Below are positions 7,215 through 15,859 of a stretch of 24,199 bases of DNA, piece after piece. Location: NCBI GenBank assembly GCA_964359085.1, contig CAYHRT010000031.1, positions 1 through 24,199 of the forward strand, given 5' to 3'. Source of the stretch: GWA2-49-15 sp964359085 (GTDB lineage: Bacteria; Bdellovibrionota; Bacteriovoracia; Bacteriovoracales; Bacteriovoracaceae). Each line of letters starts with the position of its first letter. Position 1 is the first letter of the stretch. The notes beneath the pieces were generated by a model. It ran no database searches and was not told the DNA's origin. It saw nothing but the letters and a program-made list of their open reading frames with translations. Both the position numbers and the translations under genes were made by a program.

Positions 7215-8786
7215 ATGCAAGCAATAAAAACGGTATTGGTTATTTCATTTTTATTACTTCTGTTATTAGGATTACAAGTTTTCTCGGCCGATAAAGTGCA
7301 GTTGGGAATTTCTAATGTAGAAGATATCACCGACAAGTTGAAGGACTTGTTGGCGGTTGAACTGATCAAACCGATTCAGGTTCCCGCCACCCCTATTTCC
7401 GCCTGTGCCAAGATTGACCTTCAGTGCACTATGGGAGAATCAGAAATACATCTTATTCAGTCTGCCCAAGATTTTAAATTCAAAGTGGAGGCCACTCCCG
7501 GCCAAACTTTTGTGTATACGTTAGAACTTCCTAAAGCAATAGGAACGGCCGTATTTGTCGTGCGTGGTAAAGTCATGGGCCGTGTTTTTGATATGAAATT
7601 TAAAATCGAAGCGAATTCCATCACGACTCTAAAAGAAGATTTGGATGATCCCGATATTGATTGGTTAAAGGGTTCAGGGAAACTCTTTTTAGAAGTTAAA
7701 GACAATCTTTTTGTCGCGAGTTCCATTAGTTTTCCGCGCTGGAAAATTGATCGGGTAAAAATTACGCCCGTGGATCGTCTGGCCCAGATATTTATGACGA
7801 CCTTCGGGCGCTTTGCCGACCTTGAACAGTTAGTTTTGTCCTTGCTCAACTCACAGATTCAAAATTATTTGCAGGATGCCAATTTACATAGCGTTTTTGC
7901 CAAAGCCTTAAATGGTTTTTTCACAGAAATTCCCAAGCTCCTGGCAACCCTGAAAAGTTTTGGCGTGAATGCCACGCTGGCACCAATCTCATTTTCCACT
8001 GCGCAAAGAAAGATTAATATCGATCTGATCGCCAAACTTGGGCCAACCCAGGAGCAACATAGCTGCGCCAGTGGCCTGTATCCCAATACATCCGGTTTGT
8101 ATAAAAGTTGGTTGTTGAAAAATGCTTCCGACAATACAGTGGAACCCAACAGTATCAATATCGCCTGGCCTGTATCGTTTTTTGAGCATGCCCTCTACTT
8201 GCTTGCCAAGTATCCCTTTCTCGATCGTCAGGGTAAGCTGACTCCTCCCATTCTATGTCAAAACGGTGTGAGCGAGATCAGCATCTTGAGAAAAAAGCAA
8301 AAGTTTAATTATAGCTTCGCGCCGGTTAAGAGCATTCACCTTACCTCGGAGGATGGCGATAGTTCCGGCCATCTCTTTTTAAACATGTGGGTCGAGTTAC
8401 AGGGCCAATCTGATCAATATCCCAAGTTGAGCTTCAAACGGCGTGAGAATAAGAAAAAAGTCCCAGGAATCCTGATTAACATTGAGGCCCGTCTTTGGTT
8501 GGCCCTCACCGACAAAGGTCTTGTCTTTGAAATGAAAGAGCTAAAGTTCAAGGAAGTGATTGGAAAGGCCAAGCTCTCATGGCGAATCCCCCCACTTTCC
8601 ATTTCTATCCCCATGGATAAAATGAAGCAGGACTTAGAAAAGGCTGTGGTTGGTTATATTGAAAGCAATCTGAGCAGAATGATTCTCCTGTCTCCGACCA
8701 TTGAGATATCCGAAGGACATTCTCTGACTTTAAGCAAAGTTAAACTCAATTCAAAAGAGATCACCAGCACCTTGATGTTGGAGTGA
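7215..8786 (+). CDS. Secreted protein of unknown function, possibly lipid-binding fold
   Basis: I do not recognise this 523-aa protein. It opens with a clear Sec signal peptide (about 1-25, long leucine core, VFSA cleavage region). The mature part alternates beta-rich stretches with two amphipathic helical segments, at about 185-245 and 465-490. The latter is followed by a beta-rich tail. Four cysteines remain (64, 71, 284, 348). The two-part layout is loosely like bacterial TULIP/BPI-type lipid-binding proteins, which is a weak inference without a motif to support it. The start has GAGGGA six bases upstream. It is divergent from the thiolase, with 143 bp between the starts, and stands alone. 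Confidence 0.8.
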   Translation: MQAIKTVLVISFLLLLLLGLQVFSADKVQLGISNVEDITDKLKDLLAVELIKPIQVPATPISACAKIDLQCTMGESEIHLIQSAQDFKFKVEATPGQTFVYTLELPKAIGTAVFVVRGKVMGRVFDMKFKIEANSITTLKEDLDDPDIDWLKGSGKLFLEVKDNLFVASSISFPRWKIDRVKITPVDRLAQIFMTTFGRFADLEQLVLSLLNSQIQNYLQDANLHSVFAKALNGFFTEIPKLLATLKSFGVNATLAPISFSTAQRKINIDLIAKLGPTQEQHSCASGLYPNTSGLYKSWLLKNASDNTVEPNSINIAWPVSFFEHALYLLAKYPFLDRQGKLTPPILCQNGVSEISILRKKQKFNYSFAPVKSIHLTSEDGDSSGHLFLNMWVELQGQSDQYPKLSFKRRENKKKVPGILINIEARLWLALTDKGLVFEMKELKFKEVIGKAKLSWRIPPLSISIPMDKMKQDLEKAVVGYIESNLSRMILLSPTIEISEGHSLTLSKVKLNSKEITSTLMLE

Positions 8787-8830
8787 GGTGCCAGGGGAAG
8801 CACTCGAACGAATGCTTTACTTGGCGCACC
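8787..8830. terminator. Possible bidirectional terminator hairpin between convergent genes
   Basis: Directly after the TGA of the secreted-protein gene an imperfect long stem can form. The outer arms are GGTG-CCA (8787-8793) against TGG-CG-CACC (8822-8830), and the inner arms are AAGCA (8798-8802) against TGCTT (8813-8817). The next convergent gene ends at 8889. There is no T-run on either side, so an intrinsic terminator is only a possibility. Confidence 0.3.
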
Positions 8831-8888
8831 CATTTGACCCTCCAGCAAAATTGATGAGTATTAAGTATAACTTTAACTCGGCCCGGAT

Positions 8889-9842
8889 TTACGGAATAGT
8901 TGGATCACAGCAAAGGACCGAGATATACATTTCTGCCACGTTGTTGTTGTAGCGACAATCCCAGGCATTACAGCTCGTACCGGTACAGGTAATGCGAACG
9001 GTGCCTGCTCCGCATCCCGCCGGCGGTGGCACATTATTTGTGCACTTTAAGAGCGCATCATTTGCAGGCTCAAAAATGATAGGATGAAAAAACTCGATGG
9101 GATTAGGGCTTGAACAACCGGCGCCTCCGCAATGACAACCACCGCTGATGATGCGCTTTCGTCCGGTGCATTTAAGGATTCCCCAACTAGCATTTAAGAA
9201 TGTCGAAGTCTGCCATGCACAGGTGGGACTGATTCCATTATCTGGAATCACCGCCGTTGTTTCACAGGAGGAAACGATCCCAGGTAACGCGGCAGCATCG
9301 ACTTTAATCGCCACTCTTTTACTTACCGTTTTATTATTAAGAATTTTTTTGGCGTAGGTTAAGTTGACTTGAATATCCGCCAATCCCTCACCACCGCCTG
9401 CGGGGACTCCTCCTTCAGCAACGGGATGATTGATCAATTCAAAACTATTAATTATTAAATCGAGACCAAAGTTCTGCGGAGCTGTAAAAACGGCCCGTCC
9501 CAGGTGATCATAAATCGTCGCAAACGCTGTCGCCCCTGAAACCGTCAGAGTTAAACCGTTATCCCAGGTTTCTCCCGCCCCGAGACAACTTACTTGGTCT
9601 AAATACGACCGAACAGAGCAATGATTTCCAACCGTATTGCTCGCTCCAGATTTGTTCATAACCACCATTCTTATCTGTTGCATTAAATCTTGCTCTGCTA
9701 ATTTGGCATCCATCGTGGCCGATTGGATATTCATCGTTTCAGAGCCTTTCATCATCATCAGACCCATGCCCCCCATAATGCCCACGGCAACCATCACTTC
9801 GACCAAAGAAAAACCACGCCGAAATATTTTATTAAATTGCAT
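8889..9842 (-). CDS. Type IV pilin-like / pseudopilin protein with cysteine-rich C-terminal domain
   Basis: The protein of 317 aa begins with a class III prepilin signal: leader 1-10 ending RRG, cleavage before F11, then FSLVEVMVAVGIMGG with the key Glu at mature position 5 (E15). The hydrophobic stalk spans about 11-31. It should be processed by a PilD-type peptidase and assembled as a minor pilin or pseudopilin in the inner membrane. It is much longer than major pilins. Thirteen of its fifteen cysteines lie between residues 193 and 312, including CHC (236-238) and a final CC (311-312), so a disulfide-stabilised tip domain is likely. The ATG has GGAGAG about eight bases upstream. No other pilus gene is nearby. 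Confidence 0.88.
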   Translation of the reverse strand: MQFNKIFRRGFSLVEVMVAVGIMGGMGLMMMKGSETMNIQSATMDAKLAEQDLMQQIRMVVMNKSGASNTVGNHCSVRSYLDQVSCLGAGETWDNGLTLTVSGATAFATIYDHLGRAVFTAPQNFGLDLIINSFELINHPVAEGGVPAGGGEGLADIQVNLTYAKKILNNKTVSKRVAIKVDAAALPGIVSSCETTAVIPDNGISPTCAWQTSTFLNASWGILKCTGRKRIISGGCHCGGAGCSSPNPIEFFHPIIFEPANDALLKCTNNVPPPAGCGAGTVRITCTGTSCNAWDCRYNNNVAEMYISVLCCDPTIP

Positions 9843-10178
9843 TATTCTCTCTCCAAGTGATTATAATTACCTTATTAGGTTAATACATATCGCAAGAGCA
9901 GGGCAATTTTTGTTTGCTGTTGAGATATATTTCTCCTTTTTTTTCGTTTTTTTTCGTGCCAGGTGCTTTGTCAGGAATGTGCTTGTTTGATAAGAAATTT
10001 CCGATTGCTGTAAAACCCAGAATAAATGTGTTATTTAAGGAGTTTATCCAGTGGTTGTATCAAGATCACTCCGATGAGCAGTCGTCGTCAAAAAAAGTTG
10101 GTCTACTAAGAAAAGAATTTAGATACAGTGGAACACGCCAAAAACGACAGGCATCACAATTTTCTTGTCAGGCGAACT
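9843..10178. other. Gene-free, AT-rich interval between pilin-like gene and ATPase gene
   Basis: This 336-bp interval has no convincing gene. A plus-strand frame (9914-10261) crosses it but runs into the ATPase gene, lacks a recognisable product and has poor coding character. On the minus strand an exact TATAAT occurs at 9860-9865, 17 bp before the pilin-like ATG, without a clear -35. An imperfect ATTACC/GGTTAAT dyad lies at 9866-9884. Long T-runs occur around 9930-9957. An inverted repeat CTTGTCAG/CTGACAAG (10164-10171 and 10184-10191) spans the ATPase stop codon and could fold at the mRNA 3' end, although no U-tract follows. Confidence 0.5.
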
Positions 10179-11309
10179 TCAAACTGACAAGTCCATTTCC
10201 GTTAGCCAGCGCAAAGCATTGCGAATTTCTATTCCATCTTCAGTTGTGCGTTCGCGCTTAAGAGTTTTTACTAATTGGATTTGTTTGCATCCCTTAAAAT
10301 AATTTCTAAATAATTTGAAATTTGGAGATGGAGAGTCGTCACCAAGTTTGACTTCAATCAGGAGCTCCGGCAAATTTTGTCGTGTCACTAAAAAATCGAT
10401 CTCTCTTCCGCCTTTCATTCGCAGAGTGTGCAAGTTCGACTCGATGCCTAGTGCTTCATTGAGAAAAGCAACTTCTTTCTTGAGTGAAACGGCAACGACG
10501 TTTTCGAATTTTACTCCCTCGCCACCCTCAACTCTTGTATAATCATAAAAATATATTTTTGGTTCTTTCAAAATACTTCTAGCAATATTTTTTGAATAGG
10601 TATTGATCTTAAACACAAGGTACAGTTGCTCAAGCAAATTCGTCCAGCGCTGCACTGTTTTTATATCTTTTTGTAAATCATTGGAAATGGAAGCATAAGA
10701 AAATGGGGCGGCAACTTTTGATTGTAGAAGTTGAGTCATCGTTTCCATGGAAGTAATGTCCCTCACGGCCTCCAGATCAATTAAATCTTGACGTAAGATT
10801 AAATCAAGGTGAGAACGCCGCCATTTAGTGTAAAATCCTTCCTGATGTGTGAGATATGGCTCAGGAAACCCCGAAAATTTTAAGAGGTTTTCGTAAATGA
10901 TTTCAGGGCGCTCCTCGGCGCGGAGTTCTTTTAGGTCGAAAGGAAATAGTTGATATTGAAAATGTCTTCCGGCCAAGGAATCACCCATTTTTTTTGCAAT
11001 ATCCATTTTGGCTGATCCTGTAACGAGAATCTGAGGAGGAATGCCTTCCTTATCATAAATGCCTTTTAGCCATGCCTTCCACTTTGGCATTTTATGAATT
11101 TCATCAAAGATAAGAAGTTCTTTTTTTCTGTCCCACTGCTTTCTTATGAGGGTCATTCTGTCTTCAGATGAATCGAAATTGAGATACTCAAAATGTTTAC
11201 TTATTTTTTTTGCCAGCGTTGTTTTGCCGACCTGTCTCGGCCCTGATAGGAGGACAATTTTCTTGCTTAAATCTTTAAGAATATAGGACTCAATACCGCG
11301 TTTGTGCAT
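10179..11309 (-). CDS. AAA-type ATPase with C-terminal DUF4143 (PD-(D/E)XK-like) domain
   Basis: A 376-aa member of the widespread AAA_14/DUF4143 ATPase family, whose cellular role is unsettled. Walker A is GPRQVGKTT (23-31) and Walker B is LLIFDEIHK (65-73). A sensor-like VTGSAK segment lies at 96-101. The C-terminal domain carries GREIDFLV (301-308) and LLIEVKLG (316-323), giving a D305-x13-E319-x-K321 pattern like PD-(D/E)XK nuclease folds. Composition is visibly more AT-rich than the genes on either side, which suggests acquisition by transfer. There is no Shine-Dalgarno. A promoter ends six bases before the ATG, so the message may be leaderless. It stands alone on the minus strand. Confidence 0.9.
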   Translation of the reverse strand: MHKRGIESYILKDLSKKIVLLSGPRQVGKTTLAKKISKHFEYLNFDSSEDRMTLIRKQWDRKKELLIFDEIHKMPKWKAWLKGIYDKEGIPPQILVTGSAKMDIAKKMGDSLAGRHFQYQLFPFDLKELRAEERPEIIYENLLKFSGFPEPYLTHQEGFYTKWRRSHLDLILRQDLIDLEAVRDITSMETMTQLLQSKVAAPFSYASISNDLQKDIKTVQRWTNLLEQLYLVFKINTYSKNIARSILKEPKIYFYDYTRVEGGEGVKFENVVAVSLKKEVAFLNEALGIESNLHTLRMKGGREIDFLVTRQNLPELLIEVKLGDDSPSPNFKLFRNYFKGCKQIQLVKTLKRERTTEDGIEIRNALRWLTEMDLSV

Positions 11310-11373
11310 TTGACTATTATGGCATCAATTCCATAATAGTCAAGACCATTATGGAATTGATGCCAGTTTGGTC
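11310..11373 (-). promoter_or_regulatory. Promoter embedded in nested palindromes upstream of the ATPase gene
   Basis: On the minus strand TTGACT (11338-11343), a 16-bp spacer and CATAAT (11316-11321) form a good promoter. Only AGTCAA separates the -10 box from the ATG, so transcription should begin at or next to the start codon. Two overlapping exact inverted repeats cover it: 11-bp arms 11312-11322 and 11331-11341, and 18-bp arms 11320-11337 and 11348-11365. The two foldings exclude each other. A third short pair GACCA/TGGTC lies at 11344-11348 and 11369-11373. This looks like an operator or a small palindromic repeat. Confidence 0.6.
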
Positions 11374-11452
11374 TTTTTGCTATGTCCGGCGGTTAGCCCC
11401 TCAAAGTGCTTTTTTTAGTTCCCCAGCTTAAATGGTAATTTATGCGTTTGGT

Positions 11453-12553
11453 TTAATCTCGCATGAGCGTGACATTGTCTTTAAGTGGAATCGAGGTAGG
11501 CAAAGTCTCTTTGCGGATCAGCTCACCCGTAGCACTATAGATGTCATAGGATAAATTTGTCTCGTCAACACTGATTATTGTGTAGCCATTAGGAGATCTC
11601 TCCGCAGAGCCAGGGAGATGCCGATTGGCGGCCCCGATGCAAGGAGTAAAGAGCACGCGCAGAGAATTCTTTTCTGGTTGATCGGTGTGTTTAATGTAAG
11701 CGGGATAAAAGGCATGGGAGTGGGCGAAGATGGTCAAGCTTACATTACCCTCGATCAGAATTTCTTCCAGTGTTCCTGAAGTATTTTTGAGCATTTGCTC
11801 TCGACTTAGGACTTCGTGGAATTTTCCAGCGCCTCCGGGTTTTTGATAACGAACAGGATCGAGGACGGAATAGAGAGGCACATGTCCATAAACAATTCTC
11901 GCATTGGCGGACTTGGCCCTCGCCGAAGCTAGCTGTGCTTTAATCCAAAGTTTTTGTTCGAGATCTTTGGATTCAGGATGAATTTGAATTTGAGTATTGG
12001 TCATGGCCTCTAAGTCAGCTTTGAGTTTGAGAGAGGTGGCCGGTGCTCCCATCGAATGGGTATGGGCCATCAGTTTCGTGACGACGACATCGTCCATGGC
12101 AATAAAAAAGATATTTTTTACAGTGTAGGAATAATAAAATGGGAAGTGAGTGGCATCGACTAAATCTACCTGGGGAATAGTATCATCCTTGATCCAAAAA
12201 CGTTTGTACTCAACCCGATCAAGCAGCAGTCCGGCATCATGATTCCCAGGGGCCGGGGCCGAGGGGATATTCATTCTTTGAAATGGACTCAAAACTGTTG
12301 AATTAAATGAGCTCCACATGGCCTGGAGATTGGATTGTGTCAGGGCCCTACTTTCTCCTGCCACCAGATCACCGGGCAAAATGACCAAGTCCGGTTGAGC
12401 GGCGATAATCTGATTCACGGCACTGGCAACCTTCCAACCATATGTGATGGAGCCGGCATCGCCATTCATATCATTGATAACGGCAATTTTAGTGGCCCCA
12501 AAAGCCGTGAGACTAAAAAGGAAAAGGAGGATGAGATAAAACCTAGCTATCAT
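11453..12553 (-). CDS. Secreted calcineurin-like metallophosphoesterase
   Basis: Predicted periplasmic phosphoesterase of 366 aa with a Sec signal peptide (1-20, ending AFGA). Metal-binding motifs of the calcineurin-like fold appear in order: IND-MN (D28, N30), PGDLVAGE (D62), PGNHDAG (N104, H105, D106), YGHVP and AHSHAFYP. The first motif has Asn where the usual D-x-H has His; I believe D-x-N occurs in one secreted branch of the family. The substrate is unknown. The start has no Shine-Dalgarno and instead a dyad CTGATA-N4-TATCAG (12555-12570). A TGATATAGC box inside it could be an extended -10 giving a near-leaderless message. The 1084-aa secreted protein gene lies 51 bp upstream on the same strand. 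Confidence 0.88.
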   Translation of the reverse strand: MIARFYLILLFLFSLTAFGATKIAVINDMNGDAGSITYGWKVASAVNQIIAAQPDLVILPGDLVAGESRALTQSNLQAMWSSFNSTVLSPFQRMNIPSAPAPGNHDAGLLLDRVEYKRFWIKDDTIPQVDLVDATHFPFYYSYTVKNIFFIAMDDVVVTKLMAHTHSMGAPATSLKLKADLEAMTNTQIQIHPESKDLEQKLWIKAQLASARAKSANARIVYGHVPLYSVLDPVRYQKPGGAGKFHEVLSREQMLKNTSGTLEEILIEGNVSLTIFAHSHAFYPAYIKHTDQPEKNSLRVLFTPCIGAANRHLPGSAERSPNGYTIISVDETNLSYDIYSATGELIRKETLPTSIPLKDNVTLMRD

Positions 12554-12604
12554 GCTGATAGCTATATCAGAGGTGAGGGTATAATGTCTGCATAAACTGT
12601 GCGA

Positions 12605-15600
12605 TTACCACAAGACAAAGGTTTCTTTGAAAATTTCAATACCAGCGTTAAGTTTAAACTGGTAACTCAGGAGGGTTAGGGCAAAACCTCCTCCACCTTC
12701 ATTGATTTCAGCAACCTCTCTTTTAAAGGCGGCATTGATAAGCTTGGATCTAATGCGTTGATGCTTCTCCCGATTGAATTCCCGAGTTCCACTACTCTGC
12801 CCATGGGTGGGGAAATTTTCTTCTAAAGCAATATCCAGATTAACTCTGAAGACACTGATGGTGGCCTCATTGAGTGCGTTGCTATTGCATTTCGAAAATT
12901 TAGTATCGAAATCCGTGGCATTGTTTTTTATTTTTTTTAAGCATGCCTGGTATGTTTTACTAACCTGCGCAGTGATGGAACTTCTTAAATTTTCCTGGGT
13001 GACGTGTTCGGCAATTTTAAGGGGAATGGAATGTTCCAAAATCATCACGCCCGCATCTTTCTTGATCTGGGCCAGCGTCTCATTGAATTTTTTTTCATTT
13101 TTTGAGCTGACAGCTTGGGTTATGGCCTCGCGTCGGGGGCCGGTGAGAACTGTGGTCAAGAGAGTGTCGGCAAAGGCGCGCGAGTCAACAGGCACTGCCG
13201 AGCGTATGGAGGCCTTAAGCGCCTCCTCCAAAACATAAAATGTTGCCTCTAAGGTAAAGCTATCAATGAGAGCAATGATCGCCGCGGGATCGGTTTGGGC
13301 CATGACCTGCTGGCGGAATCTTCCATCCAGCGCATTTAAAACTCTTCTTTTCTCGTACTCATCAGTAAAATTTGCGGCAACTTTGATCCGCAAAACATCC
13401 TGTACAATACTCGGAACAAGTTCCTGATAGAGTGACAAGGTACAATTAGCAGTAATTTGCTCCAGACTTGTACTGAGTTCATTCATACTTGGGATACTAC
13501 TTAGACTTCTTTCAAAGCAACTTCGCACCTGTGTCTGCACCCGCGTGCGCATTTCTGGACTGGTGAGATTCACACCCGCAGGCACGGTCATTCCGGCAAT
13601 GGATGAATTATACTTGGCCAGGCCGATGGCCGGGGCCACCACTAAAATGGATTGTTTAATGCAATCCATGGATGCCATATTGGAATCTAGGAGTGATTCT
13701 CCACGCTCTAACCTTCCATTCAAATGAGCAATTCTATCATCAAAACATTGATTCATATTAAATTGCACTTCCTGAGATTCTCCCAGCCCAACGAGTCCTA
13801 AGATTCGTTGCGCCTCCGGCATGTTCCCTTCAAGCCCCTTGGTCACGGTGGCACGCAAGCTCAGGCCAATGACCTCTTTGGCCCCCACAACTTCAACCAG
13901 AGGAAGGCATTCTGTGGGTCGAGGTGAAGCTTGAGTTGCCAGACAGCTCTCAAGGCCCTTTTCCATAACTGTTCGAATGACGGCGTCCAGTTGAGCGGGA
14001 TTAGAACGAGTGGCTTCAACTAGGGATGAGTTTTCGCGCAGATTTGCATCAATGACTCGCCTGCCTGCCGTTACTGTTACCTCATCAATACAATGAGTAA
14101 TTTGAGTTTCAAAATCTTTGGTTGATAGGTGCTTGAGCGCAGTATAATCATACTCACGGTATCCTTGTGTCTCACGATAGTATCCATGACCTTTGACACA
14201 GTTTTTGTATTGTTCTTTAATTTCACTTGCAATCTTGCTGCGCGTTTGAGCATCTTGAATGGTCCCAGTAACCGTTCTTTCCACCACGGTTCCCAGTGCC
14301 AGTTCCGCCCCCTCATTCATGGAACTAAACAGACATGCCTGAATGACAGCATTTCCATCGAACTGGTCTGCAACATTCATTAAATCGATTTTGCGGCCAG
14401 TGCGACGATTATTATAGGCCGTTTTGATATGCTCATCATAGCGTCTAAAATATTCATTTTGGGCACAGCGATTATATTCGAGTACCGCCGTGTTGCTTAT
14501 GGCATGCCGCTCCTCTTCGGTTAAATTTTGCTTCTTCAGTTTTTTCTGGAGGTGGGCGACCAGTAACTCACGGCCTAAGCGGTAAGGCCCGGAGCGCGTA
14601 AACTTTGCCATGCAGGTATCATATTCTTCCTGCTCACCGGCGGCCTGCAAGCAGGCCTGGAGGTCTCGCGTCGTCACATACATGATGCGATCGGCATCTT
14701 CACTGCTTGAACCTTCAGGCAAGGATTCGGCGGCAATTTTTCGCATGAGCGCTGTGGAGAATTCTAAATAGGCGGCCTTCTTGACTTGGCCCTGGCCGGT
14801 AAAAGGTGCAAACCATCGCAGGGTATTGTTGTTAGCGATTCTGTGAGACATGGCCTGGAGTTCCTGATCGGTGAAGTGCTGACGGAGAGTAGCGTTGGCG
14901 CGTGCCTGCTCTAGCACGCGATCGTAGATCATTTCTTTTTTTGTATCACTGGGAATAAAGGCCCACACAAGGGTTCCAAAGATGCCATCTAAGAGACCCA
15001 GAAACAACTCGGCAGGCGCCTCCACGATATCTTCCGCGACATCAATTTCTGGATCTCGATCCAGGGCCAAGCTGATGACTCCACTTAGAGGAGTAAAAGA
15101 TGTCAGCTTCCACTTGTCGCGCCCATTTTTTCGAACCTTGCCGACGGCAAAGTTATACTGCATAAAATTTTGCCCGCTGCAGTCGCGGGAGACATGAACA
15201 GAAAAATTACCACCACGCGTGCGGGTGAAGTTTTCTTTGATGATGCGGACAAAAGGTACGCCATTTCTTTTGATAAAAAAGTGGCCATTTTGAGTTTCGA
15301 TACTCATGCCCGTGAGCGCCCTGCGATCCCCACTCACCAAGGCAAACTTTACGAATTCATTTTGCTTATTTAACACGGCCCCTACTTTGATAGCGCCATA
15401 GCATTGAGTGTTGACGGTCAGGAGATGATGGATGGAGAGATCATTGCTATCTCCTTCCAAGCGACTGACGATCCGAGCGACATTGCGATCAAGTTCTACC
15501 GTTTCATCACTTAAGACTGAAAAAAAGAGCGCAGTACAGTTCCCCTCATGCAGAGTCACAAAACTGGAGAGATCATAATTTAGCTCACTGTGGGCCATGG

Positions 15601-15859
15601 CACGATTGGCCGCCATCAACTCGACCTGAGTAGTTAAGGGATAATCGCGGTGCCAGAGGTGCTCTGGGGGATTGCCGTATTCCCAGGCCGAGATTCTGAG
15701 AAGTTTAAGCTGAGTATCGAGCTGGGCGAAAAGCTTATAGCGATCGCCGGTAAAAAACTGTGTGAAGTTAGGCCCCTGGGTGCGGCTTGTGAGAGTGATA
15801 AACTCGGCCCGTAAAGAGCTGCCCATGACCAAAAATGCCAAAAGAATAAAAATTTTCAA
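12605..15859 (-). CDS. Large secreted protein with seven repeated cysteine pairs, function unknown
   Basis: I do not recognise this 1084-aa protein. I chose the TTG at 15859 because GGGAAGGGG lies seven bases upstream and it gives a tidy signal peptide (LKIFILLAFLVMGSSLRA). The frame opens 20 codons earlier at a GTG with no such signal. Residues 20-270 look beta-rich with C108, C153 and C227. From about 390 to the end the protein is mainly helical and hydrophilic, with cysteine pairs 403/416, 465/509, 554/590, 639/651, 705/733, 781/806 and 973/991, mostly 62-89 residues apart from pair to pair. That pattern suggests a tandem helical repeat held by disulfides in the periplasm or outside the cell. 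The metallophosphoesterase gene follows by 51 bp. Confidence 0.82.
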   Translation of the reverse strand: MKIFILLAFLVMGSSLRAEFITLTSRTQGPNFTQFFTGDRYKLFAQLDTQLKLLRISAWEYGNPPEHLWHRDYPLTTQVELMAANRAMAHSELNYDLSSFVTLHEGNCTALFFSVLSDETVELDRNVARIVSRLEGDSNDLSIHHLLTVNTQCYGAIKVGAVLNKQNEFVKFALVSGDRRALTGMSIETQNGHFFIKRNGVPFVRIIKENFTRTRGGNFSVHVSRDCSGQNFMQYNFAVGKVRKNGRDKWKLTSFTPLSGVISLALDRDPEIDVAEDIVEAPAELFLGLLDGIFGTLVWAFIPSDTKKEMIYDRVLEQARANATLRQHFTDQELQAMSHRIANNNTLRWFAPFTGQGQVKKAAYLEFSTALMRKIAAESLPEGSSSEDADRIMYVTTRDLQACLQAAGEQEEYDTCMAKFTRSGPYRLGRELLVAHLQKKLKKQNLTEEERHAISNTAVLEYNRCAQNEYFRRYDEHIKTAYNNRRTGRKIDLMNVADQFDGNAVIQACLFSSMNEGAELALGTVVERTVTGTIQDAQTRSKIASEIKEQYKNCVKGHGYYRETQGYREYDYTALKHLSTKDFETQITHCIDEVTVTAGRRVIDANLRENSSLVEATRSNPAQLDAVIRTVMEKGLESCLATQASPRPTECLPLVEVVGAKEVIGLSLRATVTKGLEGNMPEAQRILGLVGLGESQEVQFNMNQCFDDRIAHLNGRLERGESLLDSNMASMDCIKQSILVVAPAIGLAKYNSSIAGMTVPAGVNLTSPEMRTRVQTQVRSCFERSLSSIPSMNELSTSLEQITANCTLSLYQELVPSIVQDVLRIKVAANFTDEYEKRRVLNALDGRFRQQVMAQTDPAAIIALIDSFTLEATFYVLEEALKASIRSAVPVDSRAFADTLLTTVLTGPRREAITQAVSSKNEKKFNETLAQIKKDAGVMILEHSIPLKIAEHVTQENLRSSITAQVSKTYQACLKKIKNNATDFDTKFSKCNSNALNEATISVFRVNLDIALEENFPTHGQSSGTREFNREKHQRIRSKLINAAFKREVAEINEGGGGFALTLLSYQFKLNAGIEIFKETFVLW

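Noticed and set aside
9921..9957. T-runs as an intrinsic terminator
   Set aside because: No GC-rich stem precedes them on the plus strand and no gene is transcribed into them in that direction.
8785..9966. Similar strings AGGTGCCAGG (near 8786) and GTGCCAGGTGCT (near 9956) as copies of a short dispersed repeat
   Set aside because: Only two partial copies, short enough to be chance; a genome-wide count would be needed.
9914..10261. Plus-strand frame of 115 codons between the pilin-like and ATPase genes
   Set aside because: It overlaps the 3' end of the ATPase gene, lacks a ribosome site and encodes a Phe-rich start from T-runs; no family is recognisable.
12774..13238. Plus-strand frame of 154 codons inside the large secreted protein gene
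   Set aside because: Antisense to a long gene with good signal peptide and ribosome site; the frame is open by chance of codon use.
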